Counted from the first letter of the stretch, positions 10,236-23,700 are shown. The stretch: 64,000 nucleotides of DNA from Limanda limanda (GCF_963576545.1 NW_026870563.1:558001-622000); one strand, 5' to 3'. A program made the numbers and translations. The notes: generated from the letters alone by a model not told the origin.

Positions 10236-11880
10236 GAAAGTGGTTGCATCTGGACTAATTTGGGTCCTGCAGATCGATTGGTACCATCCCCGAGCTTGTA
10301 CGACCTTCGGAAGAGGTCGACCGACGAAATTCCCCCAAATCTGAGGAGATATTCTTGAATAACTTTTTTTGTGAAGGTCGGAGAGACTTGCAAGTAGGCT
10401 CTACCCCCACTAAATGGGGTTGCGCGCATCGATCAGTACCATCCTTGAGCTTCTCCGACTTTCGGAAGGGTTAGGGTTAGGGTTAGGGATGAAAGCACAT
10501 AGGAGAAAGAGATATTCTTGAATAACTTTTTTTGTGAAGGTCGGAGAGACTTGGAAAGTGGTTGCATCTGGACTAATTTGGGTCCTGCGGATCGATTGGT
10601 ACCATCCCCGAGCTTGTACGACCTTCGGAAGAGGTCGACCGACGAAATTCCCCCAAATCTGAGGAGATATTCTTGAATAACTTTTTTTGTGAAGGTCGGA
10701 GAGACTTGCAAGTAGGCTCTACCCCCACTAAATGGGGTTGCGCGCATTGATCAGTACCATCCTTGAGCTTCTCCGACTTTCGGAAGGGTTAGGGTTAGGG
10801 TTAGGGATGAAAGCACATAGGAGAAAGAGATATTCTTGAATAACTTTTTTTGTGAAGGTCGGAGAGACTTGCAAGTAGGCTCTACCCCCACTAAATGGGG
10901 TAGCGCGCATCGATCGGTACCATCCTTGAGCTTCTCCGACTTTCGGAAGGGTTAGGGTTAGGGTTAGGGATGAAAGCACATAGGAGAAAGAGATATTCTT
11001 GAATAACTTTTTTTGTGAAGGTCGGAGAGACTTGCAAGTAGGCTCTACCCCCACTAAATGGGGTAGCGCGCATCGATCGGTACCATCCTTGAGCTTCTCC
11101 GACTTTCGGAAGGGTTAGGGTTAGGGTTAGGGATGAAAGCACATAGGAGAAAGAGATATTCTTGAATAACTTTTTTTGTGAAGGTCGGAGAGACTTGCAA
11201 GTAGGCTCTACCCCCACTAAATGGGGTAGCGCGCATCGATCGGTACCATCCTTGAGCTTCTCCGACTTTCGGAAGGGTTAGGGTTAGGGTTAGGGATGAA
11301 AGCACATAGGAGAAAGAGATATTCTTGAATAACTTTTTTTGTGAAGGTCGGAGAGACTTGAAAAGTGGTTGCATCTGGACTAATTTGGGTCCTGCGGATC
11401 GATTGGTACCATCCCCGAGCTTGTACGACCTTCGGAAGAGGTCGACCGACGAAATTCCCCCAAATCTGAGGAGATATTCTTGAATAACTTTTTTTGTGAA
11501 GGTCGGAGAGACTTGCAAGTAGGCTCTACCCCCACTAAATGGGGTAGCGCGCATCGATCGGTACCATCCTTGAGCTTCTCCGACTTTCGGAAGGGTTAGG
11601 GTTAGGGTTAGGGATGAAAGCACATAGGAGAAAGAGATATTCTTGAATAACTTTTTTTGTGAAGGTCGGAGAGACTTGAAAAGTGGTTGCATCTGGACTA
11701 ATTTGGGTCCTGCGGATCGATTGGTACCATCCCCGAGCTTGTACGACCTTCGAAAGAGGTCGACCGACGAAATTCCCCCAAATCTGAGGAGATATTCTTG
11801 AATAACTTTTTTTGTGAAGGTCGGAGAGACTTGCAAGTAGGCTCTACCCCCACTAAATGGGGTTGCGCGCATCGATCAGT
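9476..11880 (+). repeat. 2.4-kb block repeated at 13821-16219
   Basis: Fifteen units at 9476-11880 match 13821-16219 in order, at an offset of 4345 bp that falls to 4339 after a hexamer loss at 15427. Shared markers are a GGCTTTACC tail in the unit at 9639/13984, the CTGCAGATC b tail at 10120/14465, the CATTGATCAG tail before 10756/15101 and GAAAAGTGG b tails. Because the second copy overlaps the 6.2-kb block, the left third of the array shows several generations of overlapping duplication. Confidence 0.75.
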
Positions 11881-12206
11881 ACCATCCTTGAGCTTCTCCG
11901 ACTTTCGGAAGGGTTAGGGTTAGGGTTAGGGATGAAAGCACATAGGAGAAAGAGATATTCTTGAATAACTTTTTTTGTGAAGGTCGGAGAGACTTGCAAG
12001 TAGGCTTTACCCCCACTAAATGGGGTAGCGCGCATCGATCGGTACTATCCTTGAGCTTCTCCGACTTTCGGAAGGGTTAGGGTTAGGGTTAGGGATGAAA
12101 GCACATAGGAGAAAGAGATATTCTTGAATAACTTTTTTTGTGAAGGTCGGAGAGACTTGGAAAGTGGTTGCATCTGGACTAATTTGGGTCCTGCGGATCG
12201 ATTGGT

Positions 12207-12369
12207 ACCATCCCCGAGCTTGTACGACCTTCGGAAGGGTTAGGGTTAGGGTTAGGGATGAAAGCACATAGGAGAAAGAGATATTCTTGAATAACTTTTT
12301 TTGTGAAGGTCGGAGAGACTTGCAAGTAGGCTCTACCCCCACTAAATGGGGTAGCGCGCATCGATCGGT
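12207..12369 (+). repeat. Recombinant beta/alpha head, copy 1
   Basis: The unit starts like a beta head (ACCATCCCCGAGCTTGTACG) but switches after TTCGGAAG to the alpha cassette with GGG(TTAGGG)3, and is 163 bp long. It is preceded by a b tail, as a beta head would be. The switch falls within or at the end of the 31-bp segment shared by the two heads. It therefore looks like a crossover or conversion tract between mispaired alpha and beta. Only this unit and its duplicate at 13658 break the rule that a b tail leads into a beta cassette. Confidence 0.92.
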
Positions 12370-13657
12370 ACCATCCTTGAGCTTCTCCGACTTTCGGAAG
12401 GGTTAGGGTTAGGGTTAGGGATGAAAGCACATAGGAGAAAGAGATATTCTTGAATAACTTTTTTTGTGAAGGTCGGAGAGACTTGCAAGTAGGCTCTACC
12501 CCCACTAAATGGGGTAGCGCGCATCGATCGGTACCATCCTTGAGCTTCTCCGACTTTCGGAAGGGTTAGGGTTAGGGTTAGGGATGAAAGCACATAGGAG
12601 AAAGAGATATTCTTGAATAACTTTTTTTGTGAAGGTCGGAGAGACTTGCAAGTAGGCTTTACCCCCACTAAATGGGGTAGCGCGCATCGATCGGTACCAT
12701 CCTTGAGCTTCTCCGACTTTCGGAAGGGTTAGGGTTAGGGTTAGGGATGAAAGCACATAGGAGAAAGAGATATTCTTGAATAACTTTTTTTGTGAAGGTC
12801 GGAGAGACTTGGAAAGTGGTTGCATCTGGACTAATTTGGGTCCTGCGGATCGATTGGTACCATCCCCGAGCTTGTACGACCTTCGGAAGAGGTCGACCGA
12901 CGAAATTCCCCCAAATCTGAGGAGATATTCTTGAATAACTTTTTTTGTGAAGGTCGGAGAGACTTGCAAGTAGGCTCTACCCCCACTAAATGGGGTAGCG
13001 CGCATCGATCGGTACCATCCTTGAGCTTCTCCGACTTTCGGAAGGGTTAGGGTTAGGGTTAGGGATGAAAGCACATAGGAGAAAGAGATATTCTTGAATA
13101 ACTTTTTTTGTGAAGGTCGGAGAGACTTGAAAAGTGGTTGCATCTGGACTAATTTGGGTCCTGCGGATCGATTGGTACCATCCCCGAGCTTGTACGACCT
13201 TCGGAAGAGGTCGACCGACGAAATTCCCCCAAATCTGAGGAGATATTCTTGAATAACTTTTTTTGTGAAGGTCGGAGAGACTTGCAAGTAGGCTCTACCC
13301 CCACTAAATGGGGTTGCGCGCATCGATCAGTACCATCCTTGAGCTTCTCCGACTTTCGGAAGGGTTAGGGTTAGGGTTAGGGATGAAAGCACATAGGAGA
13401 AAGAGATATTCTTGAATAACTTTTTTTGTGAAGGTCGGAGAGACTTGCAAGTAGGCTTTACCCCCACTAAATGGGGTAGCGCGCATCGATCGGTACTATC
13501 CTTGAGCTTCTCCGACTTTCGGAAGGGTTAGGGTTAGGGTTAGGGATGAAAGCACATAGGAGAAAGAGATATTCTTGAATAACTTTTTTTGTGAAGGTCG
13601 GAGAGACTTGGAAAGTGGTTGCATCTGGACTAATTTGGGTCCTGCGGATCGATTGGT

Positions 13658-13820
13658 ACCATCCCCGAGCTTGTACGACCTTCGGAAGGGTTAGGGTTAG
13701 GGTTAGGGATGAAAGCACATAGGAGAAAGAGATATTCTTGAATAACTTTTTTTGTGAAGGTCGGAGAGACTTGCAAGTAGGCTCTACCCCCACTAAATGG
13801 GGTAGCGCGCATCGATCGGT
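13658..13820 (+). repeat. Recombinant beta/alpha head, copy 2
   Basis: This has the same structure as the unit at 12207, exactly 1451 bp downstream: beta-type first 31 bp, then the alpha telomeric cassette. Its presence at the same place in both copies shows the recombination happened once, before the 1451-bp duplication. Confidence 0.92.
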
Positions 13821-15426
13821 ACCATCCTTGAGCTTCTCCGACTTTCGGAAGGGTTAGGGTTAGGGTTAGGGATGAAAGCACATAGGAGAAAGAGATATTC
13901 TTGAATAACTTTTTTTGTGAAGGTCGGAGAGACTTGCAAGTAGGCTCTACCCCCACTAAATGGGGTAGCGCGCATCGATCGGTACCATCCTTGAGCTTCT
14001 CCGACTTTCGGAAGGGTTAGGGTTAGGGTTAGGGATGAAAGCACATAGGAGAAAGAGATATTCTTGAATAACTTTTTTTGTGAAGGTCGGAGAGACTTGC
14101 AAGTAGGCTTTACCCCCACTAAATGGGGTAGCGCGCATCGATCGGTACCATCCTTGAGCTTCTCCGACTTTCGGAAGGGTTAGGGTTAGGGTTAGGGATG
14201 AAAGCACATAGGAGAAAGAGATATTCTTGAATAACTTTTTTTGTGAAGGTCGGAGAGACTTGGAAAGTGGTTGCATCTGGACTAATTTGGGTCCTGCGGA
14301 TCGATTGGTACCATCCCCGAGCTTGTACGACCTTCGGAAGAGGTCGACCGACGAAATTCCCCCAAATCTGAGGAGATATTCTTGAATAACTTTTTTTGTG
14401 AAGGTCGGAGAGACTTGCAAGTAGGCTCTACCCCCACTAAATGGGGTAGCGCGCATCGATCGGTACCATCCTTGAGCTTCTCCGACTTTCGGAAGGGTTA
14501 GGGTTAGGGTTAGGGATGAAAGCACATAGGAGAAAGAGATATTCTTGAATAACTTTTTTTGTGAAGGTCGGAGAGACTTGGAAAGTGGTTGCATCTGGAC
14601 TAATTTGGGTCCTGCAGATCGATTGGTACCATCCCCGAGCTTGTACGACCTTCGGAAGAGGTCGACCGACGAAATTCCCCCAAATCTGAGGAGATATTCT
14701 TGAATAACTTTTTTTGTGAAGGTCGGAGAGACTTGCAAGTAGGCTCTACCCCCACTAAATGGGGTTGCGCGCATCGATCAGTACCATCCTTGAGCTTCTC
14801 CGACTTTCGGAAGGGTTAGGGTTAGGGTTAGGGATGAAAGCACATAGGAGAAAGAGATATTCTTGAATAACTTTTTTTGTGAAGGTCGGAGAGACTTGGA
14901 AAGTGGTTGCATCTGGACTAATTTGGGTCCTGCGGATCGATTGGTACCATCCCCGAGCTTGTACGACCTTCGGAAGAGGTCGACCGACGAAATTCCCCCA
15001 AATCTGAGGAGATATTCTTGAATAACTTTTTTTGTGAAGGTCGGAGAGACTTTCAAGTAGGCTCTACCCCCACTAAATGGGGTTGCGCGCATTGATCAGT
15101 ACCATCCTTGAGCTTCTCCGACTTTCGGAAGGGTTAGGGTTAGGGTTAGGGATGAAAGCACATAGGAGAAAGAGATATTCTTGAATAACTTTTTTTGTGA
15201 AGGTCGGAGAGACTTGCAAGTAGGCTCTACCCCCACTAAATGGGGTAGCGCGCATCGATCGGTACCATCCTTGAGCTTCTCCGACTTTCGGAAGGGTTAG
15301 GGTTAGGGTTAGGGATGAAAGCACATAGGAGAAAGAGATATTCTTGAATAACTTTTTTTGTGAAGGTCGGAGAGACTTGCAAGTAGGCTCTACCCCCACT
15401 AAATGGGGTAGCGCGCATCGATCGGT

Positions 15427-15583
15427 ACCATCCTTGAGCTTCTCCGACTTTCGGAAGGGTTAGGGTTAGGGATGAAAGCACATAGGAGAAAGAGATATTC
15501 TTGAATAACTTTTTTTGTGAAGGTCGGAGAGACTTGCAAGTAGGCTCTACCCCCACTAAATGGGGTAGCGCGCATCGATCGGT
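15427..15583 (+). repeat. Hexamer-deleted alpha head (157 bp)
   Basis: The head has GGG(TTAGGG)2. Its counterparts at 4990 (first copy of the 6.2-kb block) and 11082 (4.3 kb upstream) have three hexamers, so this loss is recent and specific to this copy. Confidence 0.9.
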
Positions 15584-16537
15584 ACCATCCTTGAGCTTCT
15601 CCGACTTTCGGAAGGGTTAGGGTTAGGGTTAGGGATGAAAGCACATAGGAGAAAGAGATATTCTTGAATAACTTTTTTTGTGAAGGTCGGAGAGACTTGA
15701 AAAGTGGTTGCATCTGGACTAATTTGGGTCCTGCGGATCGATTGGTACCATCCCCGAGCTTGTACGACCTTCGGAAGAGGTCGACCGACGAAATTCCCCC
15801 AAATCTGAGGAGATATTCTTGAATAACTTTTTTTGTGAAGGTCGGAGAGACTTGCAAGTAGGCTCTACCCCCACTAAATGGGGTAGCGCGCATCGATCGG
15901 TACCATCCTTGAGCTTCTCCGACTTTCGGAAGGGTTAGGGTTAGGGTTAGGGATGAAAGCACATAGGAGAAAGAGATATTCTTGAATAACTTTTTTTGTG
16001 AAGGTCGGAGAGACTTGAAAAGTGGTTGCATCTGGACTAATTTGGGTCCTGCGGATCGATTGGTACCATCCCCGAGCTTGTACGACCTTCGGAAGAGGTC
16101 GACCGACGAAATTCCCCCAAATCTGAGGAGATATTCTTGAATAACTTTTTTTGTGAAGGTCGGAGAGACTTGCAAGTAGGCTCTACCCCCACTAAATGGG
16201 GTAGCGCGCATCGATCGGTACCATCCTTGAGCTTCTCCGACTTTCGGAAGGGTTAGGGTTAGGGTTAGGGATGAAAGCACATAGGAGAAAGAGATATTCT
16301 TGAATAACTTTTTTTGTGAAGGTCGGAGAGACTTGGAAAGTGGTTGCATCTGGACTAATTTGGGTCCTGCGGATCGATTGGTACCATCCCCGAGCTTGTA
16401 CGACCTTCGAAAGAGGTCGACCGACGAAATTCCCCCAAATCTGAGGAGATATTCTTGAATAACTTTTTTTGTGAAGGTCGGAGAGACTTGCAAGTAGGCT
16501 CTACCCCCACTAAATGGGGTAGCGCGCATCGATCGGT

Positions 16538-16694
16538 ACCATCCTTGAGCTTCTCCGACTTTCGGAAGGGTTAGGGTTAGGGATGAAAGCACATAGGAGA
16601 AAGAGATATTCTTGAATAACTTTTTTTGTGAAGGTCGGAGAGACTTGGAAAGTGGTTGCATCTGGACTAATTTGGGTCCTGCGGATCGATTGGT
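16538..16694 (+). repeat. Hexamer-deleted unit with b tail (157 bp)
   Basis: The head has GGG(TTAGGG)2. It corresponds to the equally shortened unit at 6107, 10431 bp upstream, so the deletion was inherited through the block duplication. Confidence 0.9.
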
Positions 16695-18852
16695 ACCATC
16701 CCCGAGCTTGTACGACCTTCGGAAGAGGTCGACCGACGAAATTCCCCCAAATCTGAGGAGATATTCTTGAATAACTTTTTTTGTGAAGGTCGGAGAGACT
16801 TGCAAGTAGGCTCTACCCCCACTAAATGGGGTTGCGCGCATCGATCGGTACCATCCTTGAGCTTCTCCGACTTTTGGAAGGGTTAGGGTTAGGGTTAGGG
16901 ATGAAAGCACATAGGAGAAAGAGATATTCTTGAATAACTTTTTTTGTGAAGGTCGGAGAGACTTGCAAGTAGGCTCTACCCCCACTAAATGGGGTTGCGC
17001 GCATCGATCGGTACCATCCTTGAGCTTCTCCGACTTTCGGAAGGGTTAGGGTTAGGGTTAGGGATGAAAGCACATAGGAGAAAGAGATATTCTTGAATAA
17101 CTTTTTTTGTGAAGGTCGGAGAGACTTGCAAGTAGGCTCTACCCCCACTAAATGGGGTAGCGCGCATCGATCGGTACCATCTTTGAGCTTCTCCGACTTT
17201 CGGAAGGGTTAGGGTTAGGGTTAGGGATGAAAGCACATAGGAGAAAGAGATATTCTTGAATAACTTTTTTTGTGAAGGTCGGAGAGACTTGGAAAGTGGT
17301 TGCATCTGGACTAATTTGGGTCCTGCGGATCGATTGGTACCATCCCCGAGCTTGTACGACCTTCGGAAGAGGTCGACCGACGAAATTCCCCCAAATCTGA
17401 GGAGATATTCTTGAATAACTTTTTTTGTGAAGGTCGGAGAGACTTGCAAGTAGGCTCTACCCCCACTAAATGGGGTTGCGCGCATCGATCAGTACCATCT
17501 TTGAGCTTCTCCGACTTTCGGAAGGGTTAGGGTTAGGGTTAGGGATGAAAGCACATAGGAGAAAGAGATATTCTTGAATAACTTTTTTTGTGAAGGTCGG
17601 AGAGACTTGGAAAGTGGTTGCATCTGGACTAATTTGGGTCCTGCGGATCGATTGGTACCATCCCCGAGCTTGTACGACCTTCGGAAGAGGTCGACCGACG
17701 AAATTCCCCCAAATCTGAGGAGATATTCTTGAATAACTTTTTTTGTGAAGGTCGGAGAGACTTGCAAGTAGGCTCTACCCCCACTAAATGGGGTTGCGCG
17801 CATCGATCAGTACCATATTTGAGCTTCTCCGACTTTCGGAAGGGTTAGGGTTAGGGTTAGGGATGAAAGCACATAGGAGAAAGAGATATTCTTGAATAAC
17901 TTTTTTTGTGAAGGTCGGAGAGACTTGCAAGTAGGCTCTACCCCCACTAAATGGGGTAGCGCGCATCGATCGGTACCATCCTTGAGCTTCTCCGACTTTC
18001 GGAAGGGTTAGGGTTAGGGTTAGGGATGAAAGCACATAGGAGAAAGAGATATTCTTGAATAACTTTTTTTGTGAAGGTCGGAGAGACTTGCAAGTAGGCT
18101 CTACCCCCACTAAATGGGGTAGCGCGCATCGATCGGTACCATCCTTGAGCTTCTCCGACTTTTGGAAGGGTTAGGGTTAGGGTTAGGGATGAAAGCACAT
18201 AGGAGAAAGAGATATTCTTGAATAACTTTTTTTGTGAAGGTCGGGGAGACTTGCAAGTAGGCTCTACCCCCACTAAATGGGGTAGCGCGCATCGATCGGT
18301 ACCATCCTTGAGCTTCTCCGACTTTCGGAAGGGTTAGGGTTAGGGTTAGGGATGAAAGCACATAGGAGAAAGAGATATTCTTGAATAACTTTTTTTGTGA
18401 AGGTCGGAGAGACTTGGAAAGTGGTTGCATCTGGACTAATTTGGGTCCTGCGGATCGATTGGTACCATCCCCGAGCTTGTACGACCTTCGGAAGAGGTCG
18501 ACCGACGAAATTCCCCCAAATCTGAGGAGATATTCTTGAATAACTTTTTTTGTGAAGGTCGGAGAGACTTGCAAGTAGGCTCTACCCCCACTAAATGGGG
18601 TTGCGCGCATCGATCGGTACCATCCTTGAGCTTCTCCGACTTTCGGAAGGGTTAGGGTTAGGGTTAGGGATGAAAGCACATAGGAGAAAGAGATATTCTT
18701 GAATAACATTTTTTGTGAAGGTCGGAGAGACTTGCAAGTAGGCTCTACCCCCACTAAATGGGGTAACGCGCATCGATCGGTACCATCCTTGAGCTTCTCC
18801 GACTTTCGGAAGGGTTAGGGTTAGGGTTAGGGATGAAAGCACATAGGAGAAA

Positions 18853-19007
18853 GAGATATTCTTGAATAACTTTTTTTGTGAAGGTCGGAGAGACTTGGAA
18901 AGTGGTTGCATCTGGACTAATTTGGGTCCTGCGGATCGATTGGTACCATCCCCGAGCTTGTACGACCTTCGGAAGAGGTCGACCGACGAAATTCCCCCAA
19001 ATCTGAG
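18853..19007 (+). repeat. Extra beta monomer relative to the first 6.2-kb copy
   Basis: At the matching place in the first copy (unit 8351-8513) a single alpha-type unit stands where this copy has 318 bp. The difference is exactly one beta (core, b tail, B head, 155 bp). The sequence on both sides, including the GGGGTTGCGCGC...ATCAG tail, is the same. Either one beta was deleted from the first copy by recombination between two flanking cores, or one was inserted here. Confidence 0.85.
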
Positions 19008-20705
19008 GAGATATTCTTGAATAACTTTTTTTGTGAAGGTCGGAGAGACTTGCAAGTAGGCTCTACCCCCACTAAATGGGGTTGCGCGCATCGATCAGTA
19101 CCATCCTTGAGCTTCTCCGACTTTCGGAAGGGTTAGGGTTAGGGTTAGGGATGAAAGCACATAGGAGAAAGAGATATTCTTGAATAACTTTTTTTGTGAA
19201 GGTCGGAGAGACTTGGAAAGTGGTTGCATCTGGACTAATTTGGGTCCTGCGGATCGATTGGTACCATCCCCGAGCTTGTACGACCTTCGGAAGAGGTCGA
19301 CCGACGAAATTCCCCCAAATCTGAGGAGATATTCTTGAATAACTTTTTTTGTGAAGGTCGGAGAGACTTGCAAGTAGGCTCTACCCCCACTAAATGGGGT
19401 TGCGCGCATCGATCAGTACCATCCTTGAGCTTCTCCGACTTTCGGAAGGGTTAGGGTTAGGGTTAGGGATGAAAGCACATAGGAGAAAGAGATATTCTTG
19501 AATAACTTTTTTTGTGAAGGTCGGAGAGACTTGGAAAGTGGTTGCATCTGGACTAATTTGGGTCCTGCGGATCGATTGGTACCATCCCCGAGCTTGTACG
19601 ACCTTCGGAAGAGGTCGACCGACGAAATTCCCCCAAATCTGAGGAGATATTCTTGAATAACTTTTTTTGTGAAGGTCGGAGAGACTTGCAAGTAGGCTCT
19701 ACCCCCACTAAATGGGGTTGCGCGCATCGATCAGTACCATCCTTGAGCTTCTCCGACTTTCGGAAGGGTTAGGGTTAGGGTTAGGGATGAAAGCACATAG
19801 GAGAAAGAGATATTCTTGAATAACTTTTTTTGTGAAGGTCGGAGAGACTTGCAAGTAGGCTCTACCCCCACTAAATGGGGTAGCGCGCATCGATCGGTAC
19901 CATCCTTGAGCTTCTCCGACTTTCGGAAGGGTTAGGGTTAGGGTTAGGGATGAAAGCACATAGGAGAAAGAGATATTCTTGAATAACTTTTTTTGTGAAG
20001 GTCGGAGAGACTTGCAAGTAGGCTCTACCCCCACTAAATGGGGTAGCGCACATCGATCGGTACCATCCTTGAGCTTCTCCGACTTTCGGAAGGGTTAGGG
20101 TTAGGGTTAGGGATGAAAGCACATAGGAGAAAGAGATATTCTTGAATAACTTTTTTTGTGAAGGTCGGAGAGACTTGCAAGTAGGCTCTACCCCCACTAA
20201 ATGGGGTAGCGCGCATCGATCGGTACCATCCTTGAGCTTCTCCGACTTTCGGAAGGGTTAGGGTTAGGGTTAGGGATGAAAGCACATAGGAGAAAGAGAT
20301 ATTCTTGAATAACTTTTTTTGTGAAGGTCGGAGAGACTTGCAAGTAGGCTTTACCCCCACTAAATGGGGTAGCGCGCATCGATCGGTACCATCCTTGAGC
20401 TTCTCCGACTTTCGGAAGGGTTAGGGTTAGGGTTAGGGATGAAAGCACATAGGAGAAAGAGATATTCTTGAATAACTTTTTTTGTGAAGGTCGGAGAGAC
20501 TTGGAAAGTGGTTGCATCTGGACTAATTTGGGTCCTGCGGATCGATTGGTACCATCCCCGAGCTTGTACGACCTTCGGAAGAGGTCGACCGACGAAATTC
20601 CCCCAAATCTGAGGAGATATTCTTGAATAACTTTTTTTGTGAAGGTCGGAGAGACTTGCAAGTAGGCTCTACCCCCACTAAATGGGGTAGCGCGCATCGA
20701 TCGGT

Positions 20706-23700
20706 ACCATCCTTGAGCTTCTCCGACTTTCGGAAGGGTTAGGGTTAGGGTTAGGGATGAAAGCACATAGGAGAAAGAGATATTCTTGAATAACTTTTTT
20801 TGTGAAGGTCGGAGAGACTTGCAAGTAGGCTCTACCCCCACTAAATGGGGTAGCGCGCATCGATCGGTACCATCCTTGAGCTTCTCCGACTTTCGGAAGG
20901 GTTAGGGTTAGGGTTAGGGATGAAAGCACATAGGAGAAAGAGACATTCTTGAATAACTTTTTTTGTGAAGGTCGGAGAGACTTGGAAAGTGGTTGCATCT
21001 GGACTTATTTGGGTCCTGCGGATCGATTGGTACCATCCCCGAGCTTGTACGACCTTCGGAAGAGGTCGACCGACGAAATTCCCCCAAATCTGAGGAGATA
21101 TTCTTGAATAACTTTTTTTGTGAAGGTCGGAGAGACTTGCAAGTAGGCTCTACCCCCACTAAATGGGGTTGCGCGCATCGATCAGTACCATCCTTGAGCT
21201 TCTCCGACTTTCGGAAGGGTTAGGGTTAGGGTTAGGGACTAAAGCACATAGGAGAAAGAGATATTCTTGAATAACTTTTTTTGTGAAGGTCGGAGAGACT
21301 TGGAAAGTGGTTGCATCTGGACTAATTTGGGTCCTGCGGATCGATTGGTACCATCCGCGAGCTTGTACGACCTTCGGAAGAGGTCGACCGACGAAATTCC
21401 CCCAAATCTGAGGAGATATTCTTGAATAACTTTTTTTGTGAAGGTCGGAGAGACTTGCAAGTAGGCTCTACCCCCACTAAATGGGGTTGCGCGCATTGAT
21501 CAGTACCATCCTTGAGCTTCTCCGACTTTCGGAAGGGTTAGGGTTAGGGTTAGGGATGAAAGCACATAGGAGAAAGAGATATTCTTGAATAACTTTTTTT
21601 GTGAAGGTCGGAGAGACTTGCAAGTAGGCTCTACCCCCACTAAATGGGGTAGCGCGCATCGATCGGTACCATCCTTGAGCTTCTCCGACTTTCGGAAGGG
21701 TTAGGGTTAGGGTTAGGGATGAAAGCACATAGGAGAAAGAGATATTCTTGAATAACTTTTTTTGTGAAGGTCGGAGAGACTTGCAAGTAGGCTCTACCCC
21801 CACTAAATGGGGTAGCGCGCATCGATCGGTACCATCCTTGAGCTTCTCCGACTTTCGGAAGGGTTAGGGTTAGGGTTAGGGATGAAAGCACATAGGAGAA
21901 AGAGATATTCTTGAATAACTTTTTTTGTGAAGGTCGGAGAGACTTGCAAGTAGGCTCTACCCCCACTAAATGGGGTAGCGCGCATCGATCGGTACCATCC
22001 TTGAGCTTCTCCGACTTTCGGAAGGGTTAGGGTTAGGGTTAGGGATGAAAGCACATAGGAGAAAGAGACATTCTTGAATAACTTTTTTTGTGAAGGTCGG
22101 AGAGACTTGGAAAGTGGTTGCATCTGGACTTATTTGGGTCCTGCGGATCGATTGGTACCATCCCCGAGCTTGTACGACCTTCGGAAGAGGTCGACCGACG
22201 AAATTCCCCCAAATCTGAGGAGATATTCTTGAATAACTTTTTTTGTGAAGGTCGGAGAGACTTGCAAGTAGGCTCTACCCCCACTAAATGGGGTTGCGCG
22301 CATCGATCAGTACCATCCTTGAGCTTCTCCGACTTTCGGAAGGGTTAGGGTTAGGGTTAGGGATGAAAGCACATAGGAGAAAGAGATATTCTTGAATAAC
22401 TTTTTTTGTGAAGGTCAAAGAGACTTGGAAAGTGGTTACATCTGGACTAATTTGGGTCCTGCGGATCGATTGGTACCATCCCCGAGCTTGTACGACCTTC
22501 GGAAGAGGTCGACCGACGAAATTCCCCCAAATCTGAGGAGATATTCTTGAATAACTTTTTTTGTGAAGGTCGGAGAGACTTGCAAGTAGGCTCTACCCCC
22601 ACTAAATGGGGTTGCGCGCATTGATCAGTACCATCCTTGAGCTTCTCCGACTTTCGGAAGGGTTAGGGTTAGGGTTAGGGATGAAAGCACATAGGAGAAA
22701 GAGATATTCTTGAATAACTTTTTTTGTGAAGGTCGGAGAGACTTGCAAGTAGGCTCTACCCCCACTAAATGGGGTAGCGCGCATCGATCGGTACCATCCT
22801 TGAGCTTCTCCGACTTTCGGAAGGGTTAGGGTTAGGGTTAGGGATGAAAGCACATAGGAGAAAGAGATATTCTTGAATAACTTTTTTTGTGAAGGTCGGA
22901 GAGACTTGCAAGTAGGCTCTACCCCCACTAAATGGGGTAGCGCGCATCGATCGGTACCATCCTTGAGCTTCTCCGACTTTCGGAAGGGTTAGGGTTAGGG
23001 TTAGGGATGAAAGCACATAGGAGAAAGAGATATTCTTGAATAACTTTTTTTGTGAAGGTCGGAGAGACTTGCAAGTAGGCTCTACCCCCACTAAATGGGG
23101 TAGCGCGCATCGATCGGTACCATCCTTGAGCTTCTCCGACTTTCGGAAGGGTTAGGGTTAGGGTTAGGGATGAAAGCACATAGGAGAAAGAGATATTCTT
23201 GAATAACTTTTTTTGTGAAGGTCGGAGAGACTTGGAAAGTGGTTGCATCTGGACTTATTTGGGTCCTGCGGATCGATTGGTACCATCCCCGAGCTTGTAC
23301 GACCTTCGGAAGAGGTCGACCGACGAAATTCCCCCAAATCTGAGGAGATATTCTTGAATAACTTTTTTTGTGAAGGTCGGAGAGACTTGCAAGTAGGCTC
23401 TACCCCCACTAAATGGGGTTGCGCGCATCGATCAGTACCATCCTTGAGCTTCTCCGACTTTCGGAAGGGTTAGGGTTAGGGTTAGGGATGAAAGCACATA
23501 GGAGAAAGAGATATTCTTGAATAACTTTTTTTGTGAAGGTCGGAGAGACTTGGAAAGTGGTTGCATCTGGACTAATTTGGGTCCTGCGGATCGATTGGTA
23601 CCATCCCCGAGCTTGTACGACCTTCGGAAGAGGTCGACCGACGAAATTCCCCCAAATCTGAGGAGATATTCTTGAATAACTTTTTTTGTGAAGGTCGGAG

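Larger units (their letters stand above)
11881..14782 (+). repeat. 1451-bp higher-order repeat, two copies
   Basis: Nine units (seven of 163 bp, two of 155 bp) at 11881-13331 are repeated at 13332-14782. The strongest shared marker is the recombinant head at 12207 and 13658. GGTACTATCC before the second unit of each copy (12044 and 13495) is shared too. The CTGCAGATC tail occurs only in the second copy. Confidence 0.88.
14465..20821 (+). repeat. 6.2-kb block, second copy (matches 4028-10235)
   Basis: This is the downstream partner of 4028-10235. It carries the same rare markers (TTCGAAAG near 16408, CCATATTTGAG at 17813, GTCGGGGAGAC near 18241, ACATTTTTT near 18707). It is longer because of one additional beta monomer at 18853-19007, less the hexamer missing at 15427. 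The match ends within the core of the unit that starts at 20706, after which the first copy has a b tail and this one an a tail. Confidence 0.85.

Noticed and set aside
20993..21223. Plus-strand open frame of 76 codons, repeated at 22118-22348 and 23243-23473
   Set aside because: It exists only because one T change removes a TAA stop in a b tail. The three copies are the 1125-bp repeat and not independent genes.
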